Assembly (NCBI GenBank): GCA_964023205.1 | Contig: OZ026833.1 | Span: forward strand, 6,350,138-6,414,137 | DNA from: Lutraria lutraria | Taxonomy: Eukaryota > Mollusca > Bivalvia > Venerida > Mactridae | Reading direction: 5' to 3' | DNA: 64,000 bases | Shown: one piece after another, positions 36,001 to 43,403 of the stretch | How positions within the stretch are numbered: the first letter of the stretch is position 1 | Layout of the letters: every line of letters begins with the position of its first letter | Made by a program: the position numbers and the translations under genes | The notes under the pieces: generated by a model | The model's database searches: none | The model's input: the letters and a program-made list of their open reading frames with translations, nothing else | Told to the model about the DNA's origin: nothing

Positions 36001-38405
36001 ACCAAATTATGTTACAGCCAGATTGGAGCCTATCACATATTTTTATACTTTATTGCAACCGATTTTTTAAGGATTTCATTTATTCAAAGTACTGGTGTTA
36101 ATGCTATCCTAATCCACACCAATAATGAATGAAATCTAGCTAGTAAAATATTTACGGGTAGGGATAAAAACACTGACACATAACAGGTCATCAGCTTATG
36201 TCAGCTTACAGGTTTTAATGATTTATAACACAAAATTTTCTCTCCTATATATTTTGAAAATTCAATTGTTATTCTTCTGTTGAAGGATAAAATTATATTA
36301 TTTATTTGCAAGTAGGACTTTTGAGTGCAAGACAACCCGATTTTTAAGATTTTTAAATGAGTGACCTTTTTTATCCTACAGTAGTAAAAAAACTTAAGAC
36401 CTTAAAAATGTTGGTTTCTAAATACATGCTCATTAAAAATGAGGTAGGTAGAGGATCTTTTAATTTCAATATATTAAATTTTGGCTGACGAAAGTGTGCA
36501 TGCACATAGGTGAAAAAGTGAATAAACCTTCAGGGGCTTAATAAAAATTCTAAGTCACAGAAAAATTAGGGAACGCCAGGGTAACCAGAGACAAACATTT
36601 TTTTCTACGCTACAGTCATGTATACACAGACTCTGAATCATAAGACTTTCCTTTATTTCAATTTTACAAATAAGATCAATTTTAAAATATTTTCAGCTGA
36701 ATTCAGATATCCTGTCCTAGTGATTATAGACCAAGCAATACCTTAGGGATTCCGTACCCCCCCCCCCCCCCCCCAAAATATAGGGTCTGAAAAGTCTAGG
36801 GTTTGTATAAAATAACAGGATTAGCCTAGCTACATGTACAATGTAAGAAGCCAGATTGTTTTCTGTGTAACAGGCAAGAGCCAAATGTGAAAATTTCCAA
36901 GTTCAATTTAAGATACCCCAAAATAGTAAAACATTAAATCTGTTCAGGTTTTTATGGTAAAATGTTTGAAGATTTTTTGTAAGAATTCCAGCAAAGAGAA
37001 TGCTGGTAAATTGCACCCACACAAAGAGTGTGTGATATGTGGACATGCATATCTTCACCAGATACTGTAGGTAAGGATGTTAAAGTAACAGTGGAATGAT
37101 TGTTCGATGTTTGCCCAATTACAATCTTTGGAATGTTGACGCAGAACAGAACCAAATATTTCATGTGCAATAAAATAAACTGCACCCTTTAATTAGTAAT
37201 TAAATCTGTATCCTTGAATAACTCACTAATGAAACGTGATTTTGTTTCAGAGGCAAAAAAAACTTTAAAGCAAGCTTAAGATAAAGAACAAAACATGTTA
37301 AAAGTTACATACATGTATCTGGGCCCTTCCAGAGTCATTTAAGATATCGGCCAGCCAGACAGCCAATATACAGCTTGATGACAAAATGCTCATTATTTGG
37401 CCCCGTCCTGAGACTCAATGGCAGGGCCATCCAAATTAAATTATGAAATTGCCAAATTAGTATATCTAGTACTCATACATTTTAAATTCTGATAAAAATT
37501 CATGGTTCAAATTTACCATTTCGAGGGCTCAGCGCAACACTGTCGTAACTTGTTCTTTTTTCAATATGAGTTACGACACTGTTGCGCTGAACCCTCGATT
37601 TAGTAAAAATATGTAGCAAATCTATTTTATATACAAACGCAGGCGTTATTAACTTATTTTTCCCATGTATCATTTAGAATTTCTTTTTGTGTTTGATAAT
37701 ATGATACTACTGTAAAGTATATATATTAATGCAGTCATGCATATTATATTTGTAGATCTACTGAAAACTGCACATCAAACAATATCAGCTATTTCCTGTG
37801 TTGTAATATTGTTAGGAGATAGTTTGGGTCATAAATTCTAAATAAATATCCCCTTTCAGATGATATTTCATACTTCATGAACAGTTCATGAAATATGCAA
37901 GAACAATTCAAGAAAAATTCATTTTTTTCTGTTTTCATGAATTCTATTAAAAAGGGGTATGAAACATTTCCTCTGTCAAATAACTTTTTATTCATACAGC
38001 ATAAACTATTCATGAAATATGCAAGAAAAGTTTAAAAAAAACATAACTTCATGAATTCCTTTTCAAGGGGTTATAGCGAAAATGTCAGTAAAACCTTCAA
38101 AGCTGATCAGCCAGGGGGGGTCATCATAGCAAGTAATAAAACATGATAATTTGACCATTAATCATTCATGCAGACGATGTTATAAGTTATCAAAGCAAGA
38201 CTGGTCAATGCACGTGGATTACGACCCAGATTACGTCACACGGTTGTCAATTTCAATACACGAAACCGCGGGAATTTCTGACACTTACCTGAATCCAGCG
38301 TTCAGCTTCGTGCAAAGCTAACTCGGTAAAGAAATCCATTTCTTCGTCCTCACGTAATCGTACCGGACTCCAATCATCGTCAATCTCTTGATTGTCGTCT
38401 GCCAT
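15926..38405 (-). CDS. LIMCH1/LMO7-like protein, 5' part (3 coding exons)
   Basis: Coding exons join in frame: 38289-38405, 21218-21291 and 15926-15995, giving 87 residues so far. The protein opens with an acidic leader (MADDNQEIDDDW). It then enters a calponin-homology (CH) domain at about residue 25, with ALHEAERWIQ, DFRKSLGNGVLLCELLNNLK and INKLPSAIAGL. This pattern, especially ELALHEAERWI and LP.AIAGL, is typical of the LIMCH1/LMO7 family and not of generic CH proteins. In vertebrates these proteins link actin and non-muscle myosin or cell junctions. Intron 1 is 17.0 kb and intron 2 is 5.2 kb. The rest of the CH domain and the LIM domain were not found and should lie further left. The start codon has A at -3 and G at +4. 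The choice between LIMCH1 and LMO7 cannot be made from this part. Confidence 0.85.
15996..17144. other. Intron 2 of LIMCH1/LMO7-like gene, 3' part
   Basis: AT-rich sequence with no recognised repeat or gene. A G-rich patch lies near 16800-16820. Confidence 0.4.
17145..17450 (-). mobile_element. tRNA-derived SINE, family 2
   Basis: About 305 bp sharing long stretches with 25399-25702: ATGGTCATTTCAGAGC, CTTGTGATATTCTAAACACA, GTATCCCTGAA. On the minus strand the head near 17450 carries a box B-like GGGTTCAAATC followed by the family body. Coding content: none. Confidence 0.75.
17541..20041. mobile_element. 2.5 kb TIR transposon, non-autonomous
   Basis: The left terminus 17541-17607, starting CACTGGGGGCCAACGACGTA, is matched in reverse complement by 19975-20041 over 67 bp with one mismatch. 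The element is flanked on both sides by AGTAC (17536-17540 and 20042-20046), a perfect 5-bp target duplication. No transposase-like open frame is visible in its 2501 bp, so it would depend on an enzyme made elsewhere. CACTG-type ends with a 5-bp duplication would fit Transib-like elements. CMC-type elements also have CAC ends but usually shorter duplications, so the superfamily is left open. It lies in intron 2 of the LIMCH1/LMO7-like gene and contains another element at 18409-19010. Confidence 0.85.
18409..19010. mobile_element. Nested TIR element (about 600 bp)
   Basis: The left end TATAATGCCCCCATCACACT and the right end CTAATGTGATGGGGGTATAA are imperfect inverted repeats of about 20 bp. 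The interior is clearly richer in G+C and CpG than its surroundings and full of ACGTC/CACGT words. It sits inside the 2.5 kb TIR element and so was probably inserted later. No coding frame of note. Confidence 0.65.
20047..20520. other. Intronic AT-rich sequence
   Basis: Nothing recognised. Confidence 0.4.
20521..20884. mobile_element. hAT-like MITE candidate
   Basis: Ends CAGGGTTTTACACTGAC (left) and GTCCTGTAAATCCCTG (right) are imperfect inverted repeats of the CAGGG type seen in hAT elements. The interior repeats GGGGTCC/GGACCCC words. Flanking 8-mers TGCATGAT and GCATTAAT are similar but not identical, so a target duplication is not proven. Confidence 0.5.
21218..21291 (-). CDS. LIMCH1/LMO7-like coding exon 2
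   Basis: 74 bp. The acceptor is TTTTTTCAG and the donor is GTAAGTTTAC. It encodes 24 codons, AVTRKKFEYPEDFRKSLGNG then VLLC, plus two bases of a Glu codon completed in exon 3. This is the first helical part of the CH domain. Confidence 0.88.
21402..21635. mobile_element. Palindromic MITE-like element
   Basis: Two arms of about 85-110 bp in inverted orientation. The left is TTTGATACGGCAGACAAAAG ... TTTTTGCACCCCGGACAAAA, and the right mirrors it with TTTTGTCGGGGTGCAAAAGA ... TTTTGTCGGCCCTTATCAAA. A C-run (about 21521-21534) is in the centre. It begins 110 bp upstream (gene sense) of LIMCH1/LMO7-like exon 2. Confidence 0.7.
21636..23540. other. Intron 1 of LIMCH1/LMO7-like gene, part
   Basis: AT-rich with no gene recognised. 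Near 22600-22740 there are fragments of common dispersed sequence (AAAGGGCAGATAACTCCTGA, GGACAGATGGACGGACGA) but no element boundaries. Confidence 0.35.
23541..23600 (-). repeat. tRNA-like 3' half (SINE or pseudo-tRNA fragment)
   Basis: On the minus strand, AATCCAGGTTCGATTCCCGG is a good T-arm/box B. The matching 5' acceptor stem and box A are not in the next 80 bases, so this is not an intact tRNA gene. Confidence 0.5.
23910..24070. mobile_element. MITE-C subtype copy
   Basis: Left end CTAACCAGAAACAGTCCCTA and right end GGTTACTGCAAAGAAACATT are imperfect inverted repeats. It resembles 29420-29610 along its length (CTATCCAATTTTTTTTGGCC against CTACCCAACTCTTTTTTTGA). Confidence 0.55.
24431..24600. 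mobile_element. MITE-F copy
   Basis: A 170-bp element with ends TACAGTACAACCTCTCCAGA and GGAGAGGTTGCACTGTA. The inverted repeats run about 17 bp and are bounded by TA. The interior contains CAACAACAAC blocks. Related copies are at 48209-48392, 49091-49259 and 53491-53624. Confidence 0.8.
24601..25398. other. Intronic sequence, nothing recognised
   Basis: AT-rich. It contains imperfect repeats of CATGAACTATTCAT/TTCAAGAA type near 24640-24700 that recur near 37870-38060. Confidence 0.35.
25399..25702 (-). mobile_element. tRNA-derived SINE, family 2
   Basis: Second copy of the element at 17145-17450, sharing ATGGTCATTTCAGAGC, CTTGTGATTTTCTAAACACA and GTATCCCTGAA. The box B-like region is at about 25638-25650 on the minus strand. 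Confidence 0.75.
25703..26580. other. Intronic sequence, nothing recognised
   Basis: AT-rich, with no gene or repeat boundaries seen. Confidence 0.35.
26581..26778. mobile_element. MITE-A copy, left end decayed
   Basis: Contains the family's GAACAAAGGC near the left, GGTGGCC words inside and a good right terminus, ACACAGATTTGACTGTA. The left terminus (CAAACCACCTTATG) has drifted. A compound microsatellite follows about 90 bp further right. Confidence 0.7.
26870..27194. repeat. Compound ACA/GCA microsatellite
   Basis: Blocks of (ACA)n alternate with blocks of (GCA)n over about 325 bp. In one frame this reads as Thr and Ala runs (170 codons at 26707-27219), and on the other strand as Val/Ala. 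There is no non-repeat coding sequence on either side and no promoter or splice signal, so I treat the frame as a by-product of the repeat. Confidence 0.85.
27195..27828. other. Intronic sequence, nothing recognised
   Basis: AT-rich non-coding sequence. Confidence 0.35.
27829..28131. mobile_element. MITE-A copy expanded by an internal array
   Basis: Left end ACAGTAAAACCTGTAAACAA and an interior with TTTATTTGGAGGTCATTTTT and GGTGGCCTTTATTTTGAGGT identify MITE-A. The right TIR is lost after CCACTAACACTAATG. At 27850-27985 a 20-bp unit, GGCCTTGGGAGACACAATGT, is repeated about seven times; other copies of the family carry it once in degenerate form. Confidence 0.75.
27850..27985. repeat. 20-bp minisatellite inside MITE-A
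   Basis: Nearly identical tandem units of GGCCTTGGGAGACACAATGT; the last copies carry CCTTAGGAG and CACAGTGT. Open frames on the minus strand over it come from the repeat. Confidence 0.9.
28132..28880. other. Intronic sequence, nothing recognised
   Basis: No gene, RNA or repeat boundary seen. Confidence 0.35.
28881..29155 (-). mobile_element. tRNA-derived SINE, family 3
   Basis: On the minus strand the tRNA-like head is at the high-coordinate end: CAGTTAGCTCAGTGCGG (box A-like), and box B GTTGTGAGTTCAAAACC near 29090-29105. The body ends in the complement of AACATTATTTCAGTTAAAAC and an AT-rich tail. The plus-strand copy is at 59288-59611. Confidence 0.8.
29420..29610. mobile_element. MITE-C subtype copy
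   Basis: Similar to 23910-24070. The left end is CATACCAAAAACAGCCCTAT and the right is GTTACCGCAAACAAACATTT. It contains a short ATAA microsatellite. Confidence 0.5.
29895..30045. repeat. Dispersed repeat G (G-run/C-run ends)
   Basis: Begins with a long G-run and ends with AAGCCCCTCCCCCTAATCTG. The interior has GTAATGGTCAATAAAAGGGG. Similar organisation and words are found near 15575, 39430-39590 and 61465-61630. Class not known. Confidence 0.5.
30046..31009. other. Intronic sequence, nothing recognised
   Basis: No gene or clear repeat. Confidence 0.35.
31010..31228. mobile_element. hAT-like MITE
   Basis: Ends CAGGGCCTTTTTTCC and GGAAAAAAGGCCCTG are perfect inverted repeats of 15 bp with the CAGGG start common in hAT elements. 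Flanks CGCCTTAT and CTTATAAT do not form a clean 8-bp duplication. Related elements are at 41904-42094 and 58328-58519. Confidence 0.7.
31229..32324. other. Intronic sequence, nothing recognised
   Basis: Very AT-rich. No gene or repeat boundaries. Confidence 0.35.
32325..32525. mobile_element. MITE-C copy
   Basis: Left end TGTTGGTTTCTGGTTTCATG and right end GTAACAAGAAACAAACATTT. The interior, AGTGAGAAAGTGGATGTACC, is the reverse complement of the TACACCCACTTTCTCACT motif of the copy at 10960. Three overlapping minus-strand frames here are not genes. Confidence 0.65.
32526..35454. other. Intronic sequence with repeat fragments
   Basis: No gene recognised. A MITE-C end fragment is near 33315-33410 (TTGTTTGTCTCTGGTTACCC). 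At about 34405-34560 there is a fragment with GGGGCATAACTCAGAATTGC and AAGTTTGGTGATGATCCGAA, a type of dispersed sequence common in molluscs. Confidence 0.35.
35455..35705. repeat. Dispersed repeat E, copy 1
   Basis: About 250 bp shared with 63025-63320: AAGTCCACCAAAATC, TTTGAAAAGGTCAGTGGTCT, ATAATTTTATCAT, TCACTCTC and TTTCACTGGAC. No TIR or coding frame seen. Class unknown. Confidence 0.7.
35706..36404. other. Intronic sequence, nothing recognised
   Basis: AT-rich non-coding sequence. Confidence 0.35.
36405..36615. mobile_element. MITE-C copy
   Basis: Left end TGTTGGTTTCTAAATACATG and right end GTAACCAGAGACAAACATTT. Similar throughout to 32325-32525, including the CTCATTAAAAATGAGGTAGG stretch. 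Confidence 0.65.
36616..37520. other. Intronic sequence, nothing recognised
   Basis: Contains a long C-run near 36757-36774. No gene. Confidence 0.35.
37521..37598. repeat. Strong hairpin (30-bp arms, 18-nt loop)
   Basis: The left arm 37521-37550 (TCGAGGGCTCAGCGCAACAC ...) pairs with the right arm 37569-37598 (... GTTGCGCTGAACCCTCGA) with two mismatches over 30 bp. The loop is T-rich. The arms are GC-rich against an AT-rich background. It lies in intron 1 of the LIMCH1/LMO7-like gene, about 0.7 kb downstream of exon 1. No terminal duplication marks it as a transposon. Confidence 0.85.
38289..38405 (-). CDS. LIMCH1/LMO7-like coding exon 1
   Basis: 117 bp, 39 codons, ending at the CAG/GTAAGTGTCA donor in phase 0. 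It encodes an acidic leader, then FFTELALHEAERWIQ, the first turn of the CH domain. The AUG is in a strong context (AAAATGG). Confidence 0.88.
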
Positions 38406-38620
38406 TTTAAATCAAATATAAATCCGCAAATGCTTTATCACAACAAGAAAGACACGCTACGTATTCCGGTCAACTACTGTACGAAAGTAAAATGTAAACA
38501 TTCCAGACCCACGTCACGGGCCATAAACACGAATGACACACTTCGGCGCCCCGCGACGTTCTTATCCAACTACCGTGGTAGGATTTATGACAGTTAAATG
38601 TGTCACAATCGTAATATAAT
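38406..38620 (-). promoter_or_regulatory. Probable promoter / 5' UTR of LIMCH1/LMO7-like gene
   Basis: Upstream of the start codon the sequence becomes locally rich in CpG (CACGTCACGGGCCATAAACA, CGGCGCCCCGCGACG). This is unusual for this AT-rich window, and there is an ETS-like CCGGAAT on the minus strand near 38463-38469. No TATA box is obvious at a convincing spacing. Transcription start not determined. Confidence 0.45.
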
Positions 38621-39429
38621 ACTATCTGAATATATACTAGATATAAAGTCACATGTATAATATACGACAGTACTATATACCAATACGTTTTTATCCGACT
38701 TGACTGTACACTGAAAGTATTAATTTGCATTCGTGAATTACTATCTCCGGTGATAGTCATTCCAAGTCGTGAATCGCGATAAAGATTGGATATATACGCT
38801 TAACAGATGACAGATAGCGTACATAAATTTTATAGTATTTCACATGATTATAATTGCTTAAATTTACTTCAGTTATTAAGTAGGTTAATGTATGCCCTGT
38901 GAATCAAAAAACCGTTATCATGCGGTTTGTGACAAATGATAGTCCATTGTTGTAAACGGTAAAAGAGAAATGAATTTTAATATCCTGAATTTCGCGAACA
39001 TTTTAAAATCTCAAAATTAGCAAAATTTATTCGCGTATATTACTAAATAAATAATTCCATTCATTGCCAAACCGAATGTTTTAATCTTTCAATGAAATCA
39101 TTTGTTATTTAACACAAAATGATTTAATTACAGTGTACCCTTTTCATAAATATTTGGGTTCAATTCAAAATCTCCTCTTTTCTAGACACCTTGCCATTCA
39201 ACTTTCGTTCGTTTAAGGCCACACCAAGGTCTTTGATCTTGTCAATGTAAAGTAATTATTTAATCAGTTTATCAGCCCCAAACAGTAATGTAACTGCACG
39301 TAATATTATAGTGCCCTTGGGTCACATTTGGTCATAAACGTCACCAAATGCCTCAATATGTGTACGTTTTTCTGTGTAACCGTCTGTGGTCGTAAAGCTT
39401 TAACTTTAACCATGCCGAAGCAAGGCCAT

Positions 39430-39590
39430 AAGAAGCGGAGGGGAGGGGCTAGCTAGGAAGGGGACTTACCCACCATAATTTCGACTGCAATGGTAATCAA
39501 AAGGGGGCCATACCTCCCCCCCCCTGTTGTCAGCAAAACTCTAAAATTATACCCGAAATCTGAAATTGCTTCCTCCGAATTACTCATGTG
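39430..39590. repeat. Dispersed repeat G copy
   Basis: GGAGGGGAGGGGCTAGCTAG at the left and CTCCCCCCCCCTGTTGTCAG inside, with AATCTGAAATTGCTTCC near the right. The same layout is seen at 29895-30045 and, inverted, at 61465-61630. Confidence 0.5.
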
Positions 39591-39750
39591 TCAAGTACGA
39601 AGTTCGATTCTATGAATATTTTGAATTCATGACATTGTATAAGGACTGCCTAGTTAAGTCATAACAATTTTGATGCTTAAAATTCAAGGACTAAATATAT
39701 ACCCTGATTAAATCACTTTTTGTAACGCATCAGAATTTCTACACGCATGC

Positions 39751-40205
39751 ATGTCAAATATTAAAAGGTTGTTATGTGATGATGGATTCAATTATGTATT
39801 TGAAAACCCATTTGGTGTAAACGAAATGCAATTTATGAATTTGTTTAAACAAAGGTTAATCGATTGTTTCTTGCAAGATTGGTATAATAAAAATCTTCTA
39901 ATTCGATGTTATTATTGCATGATCATGTTAAAGAAGTGTTGGGTTATGAAAGTTATCTTGACGATTTACCTAATTGATTTGAGAAACTGTCTTGTCCGTT
40001 TTCGAGTTTCATCACATTCCTTTAAGAGTACAAACAGGCAGATAAGGAACAAATAGAATACCAAGAGATTAACGTATTTGTATTTATTGTGATACTAATG
40101 ATATAGGTGACGAGTTTCATTTTATCAAGGACTTACAAGGACTTATATAATTATGTATGGTTTTGTGTACATCTATTTCGTATATATGTTGTACAAGCTA
40201 ATAAA
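39751..40205 (+). pseudogene. LINE (non-LTR retrotransposon) 3' fragment, decayed
   Basis: The plus-strand frame at 39751-40056 reads GFNYVFENPFGVNEMQFMNL, then FKQRLIDCFLQDW and RFRVSSHSFK. In the next frame, after a stop, come RIPRD, RICIYC and GDEFHF. This succession (FKQRLID, RFR.SSH, then a C..C..H-type zinc-binding tail) is what is seen at the C-terminus of LINE polyproteins in invertebrates. At least one in-frame stop and one frame change break it, and the 5' part is missing. The 3' side ends with GTTGTACAAGCTAATAAAGT, containing an AATAAA. It lies between the two divergent genes. Confidence 0.7.
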
Positions 40206-40673
40206 GTATATGTTCTGTTCTATTAAAATGATAAAAGTAATCAGAATATAAACAACAAAGTCAGAGAAAATCAACACGGAGACTATTTCAATTTATCAGA
40301 CAATATAACATGTAAGGGAAATAACTGTACTACCTAGTCAAACAAAATATCCATGGATTGTCTCCCTTATTAAATGCGCGTTAGCAGTTTTACTAGAAAT
40401 CATAGGCACTCGATTCCGTGATTTTTATACGTTTATCTTCATTTTTGGCTAATTTGAATTATTTCAACGTTTTGTCTTGGACAAATATACACTTTGGTCC
40501 CATGCATGTTTTATGCGGATTTGGTATATATCGCTTGATAAATCACTCGCACTTGACTCAAAATGGCTTGCAGCGAAGTTAAATAACGAATGGGACACAC
40601 TTTTACCGTTTCACAGTTATTAGATGTAATTGAATGAGATTTTCAGTAGGAATGAATATCTTATAGTTTAAAT

Positions 40674-40709
40674 CAAAGACCTATACATACATGTATGTAT
40701 AGGTCTTTG
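40674..40709. repeat. Perfect 36-bp palindrome
   Basis: CAAAGACCTATACATACA is followed directly by its exact reverse complement, with no loop. It is 317 bp upstream of the MYND gene start codon. It could form a cruciform or, if transcribed, a hairpin. It may also be a tiny remnant of an inverted-repeat element. Confidence 0.9.
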
Positions 40710-41025
40710 TTTAAATTATCTCATAGCAAAATTCCTCCAGCGCACGTCTTTTATGCTGAAACAACGAGATGCGATGTTCCACATTGTTTGGCATATAGAC
40801 ATGTAGTAGGCTTTTTACCTTTATAGTATATATAAGATCAGTGCAATATTTTTTTTGCATCATTTGTGGACCAAACACTGATACTGCCACCTGTGAGGTG
40901 TACCCGTGCAATAGTACTTTTCACAAACGTGTAAAATGTACGAGCTCCGGTAATTAAGAGTTATTTCCCTTTCGGCTTCATTAGCAACTCGATATTTCAG
41001 GTTTTGTTCAGTCCATTATTTGTAA

Positions 41026-41123
41026 ATGGCAACGCACGATGAAACAGACATCAGTTGTCGTACTTGCAACAAACAACAAAAAGTAATGAAATTGTGCACT
41101 AGATGTAAAACTGTTATGTACTG
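41026..41123 (+). CDS. MYND-UBL protein exon 1
   Basis: 98 bp: 32 codons plus TG of the Cys33 codon. The donor is GTAAGTTAG. It carries the first four zinc ligands (CRTC and CTRC). The upstream in-frame stop TAA is at 41023-41025. Confidence 0.87.
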
Positions 41124-43215
41124 GTAAGTTAGATGCTAAAATCGATATTTTATAGAGTTTAGTTCATAGCTCGTTTCTTTATCTCTTTATCTAAACTCTT
41201 GGAAATATATTACCATTTTATTTCAAACCATTTAAATAGAAATTGTCTGTAATGTAGGACTGACTGAATACAGTTTTAAGTCAATAAGGAGTTGGAAAAA
41301 TCCATGGACTACATCGGAGATTGAAGCCTGCAATTAATTGTAGACGGACACTGAACCACAGTTAACATGTGCATTAAGCCAACAGCAGGGCTGTGGAAAG
41401 TGGCCAATATTCTTACAATCTCTTTATTCATATGAAACTAACTGTTTGTACTGAGGAAATCACAATTAGGTTCAACTAATTTATTGTCATTAACTGAAAT
41501 TCTAGCAAGTATGCTATATGCTGGACATAAAAATGGAATGGAATTGACAGAAAATTCCACAATTATTAATACAATTATTCTATAAATCTGTTTCCTGAAT
41601 TTTAGCTCCAGAGAATGCCAAATACAAGACTGGCAGAACCATCGTCCGTCTTGCAGCAATACACCAAAGAAATCGACAAAATCTGTTGAAAACAAATTCG
41701 ATAAGAATGACAACAGTATATTTCCTGGGGAAGGTATAGATATATTTTTTTAAATTTTGGTCACAATGCTTGAACTATTTGGTTCGAAGCTTCAGAGGAA
41801 ATTGTAAACAGAATATTGAAAATACCTGTAAATAATTCATCACTAATCAGAATATGCAATCTTCATAATGTTCACTAGCTGATCAGAATGTATTATTTGA
41901 AGGCAGGGCTTTTTTCATAAGTAGGAGAAGGGGCCTTTTCCTTAAATTTGTTGAAAAACAATGCATAATTTTTGCAAAAGGGGAAAAAAAACTTGATGTA
42001 AATTGAATTTTGAGGGAAAACTGCATGATTTTAAAGAATTTACCTGAGGGGAAGACGCTTATTAACGGCCCCTGCTATAGAAGGAAGAAAGCCCAGTGAG
42101 GTTTTGTGCTAGTGGCCACTGTGGGTCATGCAGTTAAGTTCATTTATTCTTAAACCTTCATGTACATACCTCAATCTTTCGAACAACTGAGTAATAAATC
42201 AAACTATGCAGAACAGATACACCAATTTGTTTATATGATTATTCAAATTATATCCATACTTTTCATAAGGCTATTCCATGTATAACAAGCTAAGTTATAA
42301 TTATGTTGCAATTAAAGAGTATGATTCTATTTTAATATATATATATATATTAAATTTGATAAGTGAAAAAAAGCTATTTTACAATGGTCAGTTTATGGAA
42401 ATGGATGAATTAGAGAATGGCAAAATTGTTGAAAAAAATGATTGGAAGTTCCGGTATTCTGAAGAATGAAGTGTATGGAAAATAGAGGGGGAAAATCGGG
42501 ACTTAGAAATTAATCCATTTTTCGAAAGTTTTCAGTTTTAGGAATTCAGAAGTCTAATTAACACTCAAATGGGAAGAAAGAAATTGGGACCAAGAAAAAC
42601 ATTCAGATTTCAAAAGTTCCGGGATTTCAGGTGGTTTTGAATTCAGAAATTACACTGTATTATTTATTATGAATTTCAATTTTAGGAGTTAAACCAGGAC
42701 AGAATAAACAGTATGATAAGATGCATCACCCTCTGGTTGATTTTTCAAAGGCTGTGAATACTAATAACAGACAAACCGCAAACAACAAGATAACAAAACC
42801 TGATGGAAAATGTTATCTTTTTGTCAATCAGTATTACACAGATGTACCTGAAGTAAATAAATCAGAGCCAATGTCGTCAATCATAGTTAAATGTAATAAA
42901 GAAAAGATCAAACTTGAGGTTCAATATAGTTGGACAGGTGTCGAAGTGTTCAAATTCTTATCATACAAATTAACCGTGCCATTGGAAAAGTTGAAAATTA
43001 TTCATAAAGGAAAGGTTTTAAGTCGAGATACTATACAGGAAACATTAAAAGACAAAGCTATTTATCAAGTGATCGGAGAAACAGCTGAAAGTGAGGATGA
43101 CGTTGATCAGAGAGATATAGCAGTGTTAATGAAACAAACTGGACTTGATAGAAATGCAGCTGTACAATCACTGAAAAAGAAAGGAGATTTATTAGATGTA
43201 TTGTTAGATCAATAA
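41026..43215 (+). CDS. MYND zinc finger / ubiquitin-like / UBA-like protein
   Basis: Exons 41026-41123, 41606-41733 and 42686-43215 join in frame to 251 residues. Residues 11-49 form a MYND finger with Cys11, Cys14, Cys24, Cys27, Cys33, Cys37, His45 and Cys49, including the typical YCSRECQ..DW..H...C. MYND fingers bind proline-rich peptides. Residues 76-139 are a polar linker. Residues 140-206 look like a ubiquitin-like fold (VQYSWTGVEVFKFLSYKL, then LEKLKIIHKGKVL). The last 34 residues (RDIAVLMKQTGLDRNAAVQS ... LLDVLLDQ) resemble the UBA of NAC-alpha/HYPK proteins. An in-frame TAA sits directly before the AUG, so the start is secure. The domain calls are from motif reading. I do not recognise a named orthologue. 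A role as an adaptor in ubiquitin or chaperone pathways is inference. Confidence 0.85.
41606..41733 (+). CDS. MYND-UBL protein exon 2
   Basis: 128 bp. The acceptor is AATTTTAG and the donor is GTATAG. It completes Cys33 and encodes Cys37, His45 and Cys49 of the finger, followed by a Lys/Asn/Ser-rich linker. It ends in phase 1. Confidence 0.85.
41904..42094. mobile_element. hAT-like MITE in MYND gene intron 2
   Basis: Left end CAGGGCTTTTTTCATAAGTA and right end GAAGGAAGAAAGCCC. The interior has GGGGCCTTTTCC and GGGAAAACTGCATGATTTTA, shared with 58328-58519. It is a relative of 31010-31228. Confidence 0.6.
42686..43215 (+). CDS. MYND-UBL protein exon 3
   Basis: 530 bp. The acceptor is CAATTTTAG. 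It completes Gly76 and encodes the linker, the ubiquitin-like domain and the UBA-like tail, ending in TAA at 43213-43215. Confidence 0.9.
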
Positions 43216-43397
43216 CTGTTACAGATAATAAAATGTATTTGAAAGAAGTATACAGAGTCATTCATTTGTAAAATATGCAACCAAACTGTTGTTTGGATCA
43301 TACTTGTTAGACTGGTTTGTAATATTATGATGCAAAGATTAGATGTCAAGTCAATCTGATCTCATTGAGGATATTTCCTTGGTATTCAATTAAATGT

Positions 43398-43403
43398 AAT
43401 AAA
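43398..43403 (+). terminator. Candidate polyadenylation signal of the MYND gene
   Basis: AATAAA 183 bp after the stop codon. Another AATAAA at 43227-43232 lies only 12 bp after the stop. Which one is used cannot be told from sequence. Confidence 0.4.
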
